Below are positions 30,854 through 42,510 of a DNA stretch of 64,000 bases, one piece after another. Each line of letters begins with the position of its first letter. The first letter of the stretch is position 1. The DNA lies in the NCBI GenBank assembly GCA_019916065.1, contig CM034234.1:13250520-13314519 (forward strand), given 5' to 3'. The stretch is from Vitellaria paradoxa (lineage: Eukaryota > Streptophyta > Magnoliopsida > Ericales > Sapotaceae). The position numbers were made by a program, and so were the translations under genes. Below the pieces are notes generated by a model. It was not told where the DNA came from, ran no database searches, and was given only the letters and a program-made list of their open reading frames with translations.

Positions 30854-30912
30854 CACGTGTATAAATTCTATAGGTCGACGCAAGATTCGGACAGCTATTA
30901 CGTGGCGATAAG
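30854..30912 (+). promoter_or_regulatory. G-box, TATA box and I-box upstream of the methyltransferase gene
   Basis: CACGTG at 30854-30859 is directly followed by TATAAA at 30860-30865. A second ACGTGGC at 30900-30906 is joined to GATAAG (I-box) at 30907-30912. The start codon is at 31007. G-box plus I-box is a known arrangement in light-responsive promoters of plastid-protein genes; the regulation itself is inferred. The second pair may lie in the 5'UTR. Confidence 0.5.
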
Positions 30913-31006
30913 GGCCTCCAACCCCCGCGCCAGAAATTGAAACCACGGTAACGGCCACCACAGCCATAGTCTCTCTCTGCCTCCCCCCGGGGCGACTGTA
31001 ACCACA

Positions 31007-34000
31007 ATGGCGTTCTGTGCCCAGGCGATTCTCAGCTGCCCCTCCGTCGTGTCCTCCGCCACATCCGTAACCAGCAGCGGCTGTTGCCGAAGGAGAAATT
31101 ACGGACCAAGCAAGTATGTCACTGTTTGCGCCGCCTCATCGTCGACGGAGCTCTCCAGCCGCGATGGTGCAGCCATGGAAACGACGACGTCCTATGAAGA
31201 GGGTCAATTGGAACGCCCCAGGTGGACCGGCGAAACCCCTCTCTCCCGCTTCGTCGGAGTTCTCATCTCATTCAAACCGCTTTACTCTGTCCTCAAGCTC
31301 GGCGCCAGACAAGTCCTCATCAGGTCCTCTCTTCTCTGTATCAATATATGTAGACGCGCGAATATAATATATATATATATATATATAGGTTTGGATTTAG
31401 GGTTGGGAAGGGAAGAGGAAACTGAAAATATAATCAGGCTGCGGTGGTGAACAGTACGGCTGAGAAAACAAGCATCCCGTGGCGAGAGATGACGAAGGAG
31501 ATTCTGGAATCGGAGGTTTACAAAGAGCTGGACAGCATTCAGAACCCCACGATTGTTTACCCTGACTGTAATTTTCTCAATTCCTCCGACTCGCACATTT
31601 TTTCTTTCCTTAATTTCGCGAGTTCATACTATATTTTAAGAATTTTCCTGAAGTTCAAATATCCATCTCCAATAAAGTTTAGGGTAAGACATTATGCTAT
31701 TTGAATAGGTTTTTAAAACGGGAAGAGAAATTTTTATGTGGTGCGATGAGCGTAAAATGCTTTTTATTCATTTAATCGAATTTGGTTGCTTAATTGCAGC
31801 TCTGGGTCATAAATTTGACAAAATTATGTTGATGGGAGCCACCTTGTTATTCATTAACAAGGGCTTTCCTTTGTTGTTGAAAAAAGTCTGACAGAGATGT
31901 TGGGTTGAGTGGTCATTCTTGAGAGATTGCAACATTTATATTGTTAAGTTAATAATTGTCTTGAAGGCTTATACTGTTAACTCCTGTCAACTAAAGATGC
32001 TCCATTCAGAAGCAGATTGCACTGGAATAAACAGGCAATAACATGATAATAAGGTTTGAACCCAGGATCTCCTCAAATCAAATCTCTAATACCATGTTTT
32101 TTTTTTTCTTCAGTAAATAAAATATCTGTAAAAGTGAAAGGAAAAAAACATTAAGGAAACGCAAACCACATACCAAAGCTCCACCCAAATGTTAAACAGT
32201 CAAGTTCACAACAAAACTCGTGAAACAATTTAGATCCAGTTCTGTATCCACGACCAAACAAGTTTATTACCATGTTAAGTCACCAATTGTCCTAAAAGTT
32301 TAAGCTGTTACCTTAAGAAAATGAGTTCAACAATGAATATCAAACTTACTGTTGTTTTCTTGACATAGAGATGTGGACATGAATTTCAGTGTGGGTTTTG
32401 ATCATCAGGGTGTTTTTGTTCTGTTGGTTAATTGCTTCACTTGCTTCTGGTATCACGGTTCAATAACGTTGTTCCGTAGCTTTTTGTGGCATAAACAAGC
32501 ACCAAGTGAATGACCACAATGCACACCGGAACTCTTGGATCAAAAAATGGGGAAGTCCAATGGTTACTCAAATAGTTTGCCTAACACAAGCAACAAGCTA
32601 ACCTTCTAATAAAGAATTGTTTTGAAACTTTACATGAATCCTCAACAGTCTTTTTGCTTTTTTGAAAATTCAGCATCTATGAAGGTTGTTGGTTAGGGTT
32701 CATTCTTGGTACATAAATGAGGTATTTTGGAGAAGATTGTTCTGATCTATGCATGGATAACAACATAGCAAAGATGAAATATTTGAATTATGATTCCAGC
32801 AATGGTCGCGTATTTGCTGATACGGAGACATTTCTTTTTCTTCTTCTCTTCCCCAGGATATCAGTGATAAGCTTTTGGATGTAAAGATAAAGAGAGTAAA
32901 AAATTCGGTCTTCTCTTGAAGTTTTAAATTTCAAAGAAAAAGAATTAATTGTATTAACGGAAGAGAGAGAAAAAAAAAAGAAAAGAAAAGAAAAGGAAAT
33001 GGAGTACCATAGCATGGGTATCAATCCTGTAAAAAGTCAAGATGACCAGAATTGCCAAAATTAAATCAGAAAATTCTGAAAGGATTGGCACTGTTGTATT
33101 GGGTTGGTGATGTCTTCCTTTGTATTGTTCTATTGCAATAGAGATTATTATTGTTATTATTATTTTAATTTTTGATTAGGGCTCTTTTGATTGATTAATG
33201 ATGTCTTCAATGCCTTCTGAACAGATTATCTCAATCCTTTCCATGCATATGATGAGGGTAACCTATCTTGGCTGGTAAATAGCTCTTTCTTTCTAAAATT
33301 GTATGGATGATTTCTTTTGCCTGCATTTGTCATAGAACAATTATGTGTGTGCATTTCCGTGTTTCTGCCTGCCCTGGTTTTTGTTTGCTACATATTTTTC
33401 ATCATTTTTGAGTTACTCAGAGCCTACACAAAGAAAGATGGTTTTTACTATCCCAGTGTAAGCATTTGTCAACTACAAGTTATTTAGGGCACCGTTTGGA
33501 CGTCTGATTAGTTTAAGACCTTTAAGTTTACACAAATAAAATGTGTTGTCCTTTAGCTTATAGTTTCTGCTGGCAAGAGGAGTATTAAATTTTGACCTTT
33601 TCATTTAAATGAATCACAGCCTTTGTCTTAGTGACTATCGTGTCATTTTATTAAACTGTAGTTCTCCTTGTTTCTCTCTGATAATTGATGACTTTTGTCC
33701 CTCCATTATATCAAAATTGTCTGATCTTTGTCGTGCAAAATCAATTCCATGTTGTTATGAGTCAAAACTAACATTTACTAATAAAGAATCATATGCATTC
33801 AGATAAGCTGTGATTAACTTAATTTATCAAAAATGAGAGATCTTTAAAAAAATTGGATATCCTAATTGCAGGCTGCAGCAGAAGCAGAGGCAGCGACTAT
33901 GTCAATGGTGAGACGAGCTATACCTGATGCTTGTACATTAGATGAAGCAAACCAAATTGTTCGTGGAAATTGGCTCAAGGCAATTGAACAGCACCATCAG

Positions 34001-36668
34001 AAATATTCAGGAACTGCGATGATTAAAGACATTCTTGATGTTGGGTGCTCTGTTGGTGTGAGCACAAGATATCTTGCTGATAAATTCCCTTCTTCTAAAG
34101 TCACAGTAAGCACAAACTTGTATTCTGTAGTTGGTAAAATGCTATTTCCACATTACAAATGATGAGCTTATCATTCTGAAATCTGATGCTCGAAATACCA
34201 TAGCCGTATAGGCCTTACAATCTTTTTATATATCATCATTCATTTCTTGATCCTTCTGCTACAGGGGCTAGATCTGTCGCCTTACTTTCTTTCCGTTGCT
34301 CAATTCAAGGAAAAGCACAGCACCCCAAGACAGAACCCAATAAACTGGGTACATGCAAATGGTGAAGATACAGGCTTGCCTGCGAAATCATTTGACATTG
34401 TATCAATTGCTTATGTGGTATGTATTGCAATCTACCTAATCATAATTGTTTTGCAAAGTGAGATCAGTTTCTTAATTCAAGTAGATAAACTTTATTCTCA
34501 GTGAGCTGTAGATCCATGATAAATACGATTCTGACACTTTCTTATAGTAATAAACTAATAATAGTGGTTTAGAATGTCTTTATCTCATCTTCATGTTCTA
34601 GTTAATTGCCTAACAACTTCTGCTTTAGCCCTTTGTATGGGAGACGAATTTTGGTGCAAATGCCAATTTCGTAGTATCTTTTAACAGCTTGTAGTTTCTC
34701 ATTTGTATGTCTAAAAGTGAATCAAGAATAGTGGTATGGCACACGGATTTATCTTTGAGTGATGTGAGACAAATTAAATTCAACAAAAGCTGCCTCTAGG
34801 TGGAAAAGGCTTCACCTCCTGAAGTATTAACTTTGAAAATGTACAAACATTGGGGGATTAATATTTATGAATCATCACTGACAATTGGTAATGTAATATC
34901 AAACTGTCTCATTGGTGCACCCTAGGGAGCTCTGGTCAGCTCGTCATTTATTACCCATTTTGTTAAGCAGTTTGATTTTTCAAATCTTGCCTGCATTTGT
35001 TGGAAACCTATTTCATTATATTATTACAATCTAAAACTAAATAACAGTATCTCAAGATTTAACTGGAAACATCAACGCACATGGCATTTTAGGACAAAGG
35101 CCTTTACCAATGGAAATACCATTAATAGTAAAACGGGAAAATGGGGTTGATCAATGACTACAGGGGTATTTGCAAAATGACAAGAAATGGTATATTTTCA
35201 TAATTTCCATTGACATACTCCTTAGTCATAGTGAACATCTGCAGTTGAGGAAATCATTTTTTTTTTTTTCTGTTTGATATGATTCATATCTTATTCTTAA
35301 AAATCAGATAATTAGTAATGATCATAATCTTAGAAAATAACTACAAATTATTAATTCATCGATACATGCATCATCATCAATGGTTGTATTGAGATGTACT
35401 GAATATCGAAAGCTCAAACTCTGAATTGGAGATAATATTCATAATGATTTTTGCACGAACTAGTAGCATGATATATTAAAAATTATTAAAGTTATTATTT
35501 TGTTCTTAAAGTAAATTTTTGTGTCAAATTGTGACTAACTCCCAAAAGATACATGCAGCTTCATGAATGTCCTGCAAAAGCAATAGTTAATTTAGTGAGA
35601 GAAGCATTTCGGCTGCTTCGACCTGGAGGCACTTTTGCTGTGACAGATAATTCAGTAAGTGGCATGACTATGTGTCTTTATGATCAGCATTTTTCTTTTT
35701 TATTATTGAACTTACTCAAATTTTACTAATTTTATTCTCTCGTCAGCCAAAGTCGAAGATCCTTCAGGTATTGTTCTACTTGTCACTTCCTCCTCCTCCT
35801 CTTTTCAATATTTCTTTTTTAAATTGGAAAGAAATATGATGGTCTATTGGCTTTGTTGTGGATATCATATGGCAATGAGATTTTTTTCACCATTGAATTC
35901 TCCAAGGCACCTAGTACCTAACTATGCTTGCTTACCAATATTTGTTGTTATGCAAAGTATTGTATAAGCATTTTAAGAAAACCATTAGTTTTTTACGAAA
36001 TTGTGACTTCGTATAGCAGCAGTAAAGTAGTTATATTATGACTGGAGGTCAAGTTTAAATTTGGAGTGCAAGAGTCTTGTGTGCTGAGTTGTCTTCTATT
36101 GTGGTGGATGACATTGCAAAAACAGTCTACCTTTCAAGCTTGAAAGCACTTTTTGAGGACATTGGCCCAAAAGGGCAAGATTCTCCAATCCAACCAAACA
36201 AGAGTAGGGAATTTGGTTTTTCTTATTTCACCGCTTTTCCTTTTTTTTTTTTTTTTTGGTAATTACACCGCTTTTCCTTTACTTCTCCATTTCCTTTAAA
36301 TAATTAGAGAACCATACAGGAATATTTGCAACAAAAAAAAAAAGGACCTTAATAGGTTGTCAAGTTGGATTGAAAACATAAGAGGAAAATTTGAAATGTT
36401 GTCAAGTCGTGGAACTTCAACAGAAATTTACCAATAAGACCATAGAACAGATGGGACTTTTAAGAGCTGCCTCTTGGGTGTTGTATGCTATGCTATGCAG
36501 GAATTGTCTCCAGTTCTGTTTACATTGATGAAGAGCACTGAACCATTTTTAGATGAATACTACCTCACTGATCTGGAAGGAACAATGAGAGAAGCTGGCT
36601 TTGTGAATGTACAAACAGTTCTCACTGACCCAAGACACAGGACTGTGACAGGGACCCTCCTTTGTTAA
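31007..36668 (+). CDS. plastid-targeted SAM-dependent methyltransferase (Methyltransf_11 type)
   Basis: Eight exons: 31007-31323, 31455-31567, 33225-33274, 33872-34105, 34265-34417, 35559-35654, 35747-35767 and 36501-36668. All have GT-AG borders and consistent phases, giving 383 residues. The first ~50 residues are Ser/Thr/Arg-rich and poor in acids, like a chloroplast transit peptide. A conserved stretch DYYLNPFHAYDEGNLSWL precedes the catalytic domain. SAM-binding motif I is DILDVGCSVG (213-222), the acidic residue after beta-2 is D241 (GLDLSPYF), and later motifs are GLPAKSFDIV and LHECP...LRPGGTFAVTD. The end is EAGFVNVQ...GTLLC. This arrangement is that of an uncharacterised plant plastid methyltransferase family; the substrate is unknown. 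Exon 7 is only 21 bases (PKSKILQ). The exon 1/2 joint was chosen because it gives VLIS-TAEKTSIPW; a donor at 31313 with an acceptor at 31437 is an in-frame alternative. Confidence 0.88.
32099..32267 (-). mobile_element. 169-bp retroposed insertion with poly(T) end and 9-bp target duplication
   Basis: It lies in intron 2 of the methyltransferase gene. TACCATGTT occurs at 32090-32098 and again at 32268-32276. The insert starts with a T-run on plus, i.e. a poly(A) tail on minus. Removing it joins AATCTCTAATACCATG to TTAAGTCACCAATTG, a continuous dispersed plant repeat as I remember it. The size suits a SINE or a fragment of a retro-copied transcript; the source is not recognised. Confidence 0.6.
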
Positions 36669-37118
36669 GGTGCAAAGTAAGAAAAATGAAGCTATTTTGT
36701 CTTGCCAGGCCCCTCCTCCTCAATGACCTCATGTTACCTACCAATAAAAATGCCTTTGTGCGGCATGAAATTCCAGTGGTTTCTTTTTGTTTGATTCTAT
36801 TTTAACATTTTTTGTATATCTTTTGTACATTCATGCTGTAACCCCAGTTCAGCTGCATCCTTAGGGGCTAGGGGTATGGCTGGGGGTTAAGGCGCATCTA
36901 TTTGTAAGAAACTTCGAGAGTAATTTGTTGTTGTAAACTTTCATTTTGCATTTGGATATATGGCTTTGAAATGACATGGAATGTGTAATATAATATGGGT
37001 GCGTTTAGAGTGATAAAAATTAGTATAAATTGATAAAAGTTACAATTTCATAATTACCAAAAAAAAAAAAAAAGTTACAATTTCATAATTTGTACAATGT
37101 GTAAAAAGTTAGAGTTTT

Positions 37119-37153
<35 letters not shown>

Positions 37154-38149
37154 GTCTATGAGTTTGGTGTGCTAAGTGTTCTATCAAAGATGTCAACCGA
37201 TTTACTCGTATAGTATTAAGAGTTAGAAAAATCAAAGGTCTTGATTTTTTTCATAATTTGGACCATTAAATTAGAACCATTAAATGATGTAAAGAAAATT
37301 AAGATCTTTAATTTCTGAAGTACAAAAAACATTGTGGCCCCGACAACCCTAGTATTAACTGGAGGAGGAGGACAGGGTTCACGTTATTTGCTCGTGTAGT
37401 ATCAATTGGAGGAAAATGGTTGTTTATATGTAAATTTATAAGTTTTTAAATTTAAATACTTCAGCAGAATGGATTTGAAACATTATAAAATAATTAATTA
37501 TTTAAAATTCTTCCTAAACTTATTTTAGTTGTACAAGATCATTGTCCACCACCCAAACCCCTTCTTTCCTTAGTCCACTGTACTAAACATTAATTAATGA
37601 ATCTCTTCTTACGAATCATTAACCACTGTAGTCAAGACACTGATGCGCAAGACTCGTAAATAAATAAATAGTATTAATTTATAAAAGACAAAATAAATAT
37701 TTTAGCACTAATATTTCAATTTCTCCACTGGATGAGTAAGAATGAAAAAGTATTTTTTAATTTTAAACGAGACAGGTAATAATAAAATAATTTTTCAGTG
37801 CACAGAAGTCTTATGTGTGATGGGAAAAAGGAAGGCTAACGAGCCGTTTGATCAAGATTTAACTATTTATAATAAAAATAAATTTAAAAATTTTGAGTAA
37901 AAAATTTTAAATTTATTTTTTACATAAACAATTCAATTTTGATTGAATAACTCGCAGCCTCCCTATTAACCAATCCGTGGGACAAGGGGTATAAAGTTAA
38001 CTTAAGAAAGTACCTTTTTTTTTTTTTTTTGTTATTTGTTACACATTTTTTTTTTTTATATTTACAATATAAGCGTGCAAAAAGTATATTCTTCCACACG
38101 TGTCAAGCAAACGGGTTGAAAGAAACCAGGAGAACTGGGTCTCTACGTT
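36669..38149. other. methyltransferase 3' flank and intergenic stretch
   Basis: AATAAA-type signals occur soon after the stop (AATAAAAATGCC near 36742). An (AT)n microsatellite lies at 37123-37150. The rest is AT-rich without a recognisable gene; fragments of GTTTAG-type elements occur near 37010. Confidence 0.45.
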
Positions 38150-38561
38150 TCTGATTCTCTTACTCAACTCAACAAACAAAACTCCCCTCTCTTCTTTGGG
38201 AATGGTACTCCCGTTCATCGTTGTCCTTTGAGGGCACCGCTGGTTCCTGTAATCGTTGATTGCTCAGGTTTTCTGTTTCTGGGTATTCATTTTTTTTAAC
38301 TTAAATAGGGCTTTCTGTTTCAAATTTTACAATAAATAAAAACATATAGTTCTTTCTTTTTATGGATAATGTGCATATGATTTTTTATTTATTTTTTCTG
38401 GGTTTCTGAAGCCTCTGTATTTTTTTTTTTCCGGTTAACCTTCTTGATTTGTTCTTCATGTCTATATTTTTTATGATGAAATTTTAATGTGTCAGAGACT
38501 TTGATCGTTTGTATCGAAAAAGCTGTGTGGTTTTAGTATGAGCATCCTATGAATTGGTGGC

Positions 38562-38593
<32 letters not shown>

Positions 38594-40302
38594 TTCTTTT
38601 AATTTTTTTTTCTTAGTACCCCAAATTGGGGCTGATCAGTTTTCTTTTGCCATGGATTGTATTCCTTGAATTTCTAGGTGGGTTTGGTATATTTTTCTTA
38701 ACAAGTTGGGAAAACTGTAGTTTGGGGAGAAAGCAACTAAATCGTGGGGAAAATTCAAGATAATAACTTGTAGGATGTGGAAAACATCCGAAAGGTATTC
38801 CAAACACTTGAAAAAGATTTCTAAATTTGCTAAGTTTGTATGTAAATAGATAAATGTCACGGACTTCCTCTGATGGTGGAAACACTGCCTGGTACCTCAA
38901 ACACCATAGAGGCAAGGGAGAAAATAGTAGTTGGTTTTAGTTTCTGCATTGGTGGAGAAACAAGGTCTCATAGCTAATCTGGTACACCATTTAGATTGGA
39001 ATGCCCCCTGCATATATTTTTGAGAGATTTAGATATGGAAAAATGCACCTCATCATGCACTCAGCACGTGCATATAGAAAGAATACTTGAAGATTTGGAA
39101 AAAATGAAGTCCAATCTGACTTCAAAAGATTTGTTCTTCTTAATGAACACAAAATTTATTATCTGACCTGAGGTTGGACTTCGGGCACAGCCTTTTAGCA
39201 AGGTTTGTTTGCTATTCTTTTGAACCCTTAACTTCAAAAGCTTTGTTCTTCTTAATGAACACAAAATTTATTGTCTGACAGATTAGATTTCAGGCGCAGC
39301 CTTCTAGCAGGGTTTAGTTTTCTATTCTTTTAAACTCACAAGACGCGCAGGTTGACCTTTATGATGCATTAGGGTCATGCTTGTCAAATAGTATCATCAC
39401 ATAATTTCAAGTCCTAATAATTTACATTATTCAGCAACACACAACTACTGTAATATTGTTGAGCATAATGATTTAACTCCTATTTCAACAATAATTTTTT
39501 AAGTCCTTTAAACCCCTAAAAGCTTTGAGATTTAACTTTACCAGCACCGTTCAAAAGGAATGATATAATCATCTTGCTTTCAGTTTTGGTTATAGTGGAA
39601 ATCAGCAATTGGAAACCCCACTAGCAACTAGTTTAATTAGAGCAACGCGAAGAAAGGGCTAGCTTGACTGGTACCTACTAACTAACACCACAATTCTTAG
39701 CAGGTTGCACTGGGTTTTATATTCTCCCAGCAATGTGTAGAACCATAGCCCAACCACTTAGACCATTCTACTCAATGGTCATAATGCTAGTTGAAATAAG
39801 ATTTAAATTGTTGTTCTCCTTAATACTCCAATAGTTGTGTTCTTGAATATGGAATTTATTAGTACTTGATGTAATGTAATTAAAATATTTCTCATATCCT
39901 TACAAAAGTTTAGTCCATGCAATGTAGCTGGTAGATTATGTCATGCATATATCTCTTATCAAACTAGTGGGTTGGCTGGCCCTTTTGGAAAATGTGCGTA
40001 GGATTAGCTTCCTTTGGTCTTGCTGTGGGTGTGTCCTTTCTATAAATCTGGAAGGGAAAAAATGGAAAATAAAATTAACACAAAAGCAAGCGGATGGTTG
40101 CTTTGTTAGGTTTGTAATTTCTTAGACTGGATATTCCTTCTCTAAAGCTTGGTGATTTCTTTCGTTGACTGTGGATTGTAGTTTATACACTGATCACATT
40201 TATATAAGCTAGGATAATAGCATTAAGTGATTATGTGATTATGTTCAACCAGTTTACTTGATGCAACCCTTGATGGAGTTTCATCTGATTTTTTTGTAGT
40301 CG
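38150..40302 (+). other. probable 5'UTR exon and leader intron of the 40.4-45.1 kb gene
   Basis: A pyrimidine-rich, less AT-rich segment at about 38150-38275 (CTCAACTCAACAAAC ... GATTGCTCAG|GTTTTC) looks like a non-coding first exon. TTTTTTTGTAG at about 40292-40302, followed by TCGAGTACTGC, is a fitting acceptor before the start codon at 40379. The intervening ~2 kb is AT-rich and contains a (CTTT)n run (38567-38591) and a tandem duplication. Short minus-strand ORFs in this stretch are not credible. Confidence 0.45.
39119..39341. repeat. 112-bp tandem duplication
   Basis: Units at 39119-39230 and 39231-about 39341 share ACTTCAAAAG, TTTGTTCTTCTTAATGAACA, CAAAATTTATT, TCTGAC, CAGCCTT and CTATTCTTTT. 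It lies in the proposed leader intron. Confidence 0.75.
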
Positions 40303-40378
40303 AGTACTGCAATCTTGATCTTGGAGCTGAGTAATAAAATATTGGACACTTTTGCCACCAAGTCAGTATATGATCACA

Positions 40379-42479
40379 ATGGATTTTAAAGGTATAACCT
40401 GGGTTGGGGATATATACCAGAAGTTCGAAGCTATGTGCTTAGAGGTGGAAGAAGCTATGTATCAGGTAAACTTATAAATTTTCCTCTCTCATCTTGATTA
40501 TCTAATTTGGCCTTCTTTTTGGCTGGGCTTGGTCAGGTCCCTTTGAGCTGCATTGGAAATCCTGAAGTTTCAATCTTTTGAAATCCCCAGCTGTGTTGGT
40601 AGTTGCATTTCTATCGTGGAAAGGAAGTTCTTGTTAATATTGTTACAATTGTGATTGCTACAGCTATTGTCAGTAACCTTTTTCTCAACCTTTTGTTACA
40701 ACTACAACCACTACTACTACTACTAATTCTCAGTTTACTCTTCTCATAAGATGGTTCTTCTTAGAATCTTTCCTATCGGTTTCCCTTTTCCCACAGATGC
40801 TGAAGCATGATCCTTTTTGTGAACATAGTCTATCTGTATGATATGGATGCATTTCATGTGATGGCCCCTTTCATAATGTGGTTGTACTAATATTCAAGTT
40901 GGCCACACACTCATATTTATAACATAATATGTGACTGAAATTGACAAATTTTTAATTATAATTGAAAATTATATTTTGGACAGGACACAGTTAAATATGT
41001 TGAAAATCAGGTTCAGACGGTTGGTGCAAGTGTCAAAAAGTTCTACTCTGATGTTGTGCAAGATTTTCTTCCTCCATCTTCTATAGATTCTGTCAAAATA
41101 GTTGATGCTGATTTATCCTTGAATCCATATGCTGACTTTGGTATCTATAAGAAATCAAAAACAAGCATCAAGGAAGATCCTATAAAGGCTTCTAAGCAAG
41201 TTGCTAAAGATTCTAAAAGGATTGCTGCTGCAAATATGGACCATTCCTCGTCTACCTGTGAACTTCAAAATACGAGTCGTTTTCCGCCACAATCTTCTGT
41301 GGGCTCAATTAAAGGAGCAACGATGGAGTTGTGTTCAGAGAAAAATGAGGATTCAGGAACCTTTGGATGTTCAAACGTGGCTATCAGAAGAAGATCTAAA
41401 AGAAACAACCATCTATCATCTGCAATTTTAAGCTTAACTACTCCTGGGTCAAAGGATCTAAGGGGGGCATCATTGTCCCATGAAATAAATGATAATCGTG
41501 AAGCAATTTGTGACCAGATAGTCATGGCACGATGCCCAGTTTCAGTTGAAATTACACGAGGTGACTCTAGAGACGGGAAATCTTGTAACAATAGTAACAT
41601 CTCAACCACGTCTACTCTTGATGCTTCACTTGATATCCAGACATCTGATACACTTCTAACAGTTGAATCTTCTGTGAAGAAAGAAACACAATTGAGAAGT
41701 ACTTACTCCAATGGTGGGCCTGGTGGTTTTTCAGCAGAATCAAATCATTATATATTTACTAATTTCCTTTCCTGCATTAATTATATTCTGTAGTTAACTA
41801 TATTTGCGGTGTGTTAAGTTCCTGCATTGGCAACTGCAGGCACATGTACAAGTATTGAAGAGGTTTCTCCAAAACAGTTATATGCTAATGGTGATGCTCT
41901 ATACAGTGAATCTGCTACCGAGGGTGGTTTGCCCCGTACAGGTATTTGTGTCTTATAAATTCACAAAATGAAGCTTTTCTTTCTTTTATTAATGAAACTA
42001 GGAAAATATCTTTGTTGAGTTGCAGCATTGTGAATTATTTTATGGGTTATTTGGAAGAGATGATTAATGGAGAGTCATTTATACCTAAGAGGGGGAACTA
42101 AAAAGATATGAAAAATGAGCTCAAATCTCCTATGCTAAACAAACTGTTACTCTACTGTCCCATACTAATTTTCAGAAGTAACATTAGTAGTCCACTTGTT
42201 CCAAAAGTAGAAGTACTGCAAGGGGAGTTGCCTTCTCTGCCTCTCCTGTTAAAATTTTTTCAGTGACCATCTCATGTTTGGAGCACCTCAAGTGGTATCT
42301 AGCACAAGTTCCTCAACTAAATTCCTGTTTGAATTCAAGGCCGCTAACTTTTTTTGATGTGCTTATTCTTTCTAACTTGCTGCATGGTGGGTTTGCAATT
42401 AAAGAATTATCAAAGTCAATTCTCTTCTGTGCGACAAATAACTGGGTTGTGGTTATTTTTTGGAACTATTTGATCAGTC

Positions 42480-42510
<31 letters not shown>

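Noticed and set aside
32788..33024. 78-residue minus-strand ORF
   Set aside because: Phe/Ser/Leu-rich product of A/G tracts in intron 2 of the methyltransferase gene.
38613..38915. 100-residue minus-strand ORF
   Set aside because: Lies in the proposed leader intron, overlaps a simple-repeat region, and resembles no known protein.
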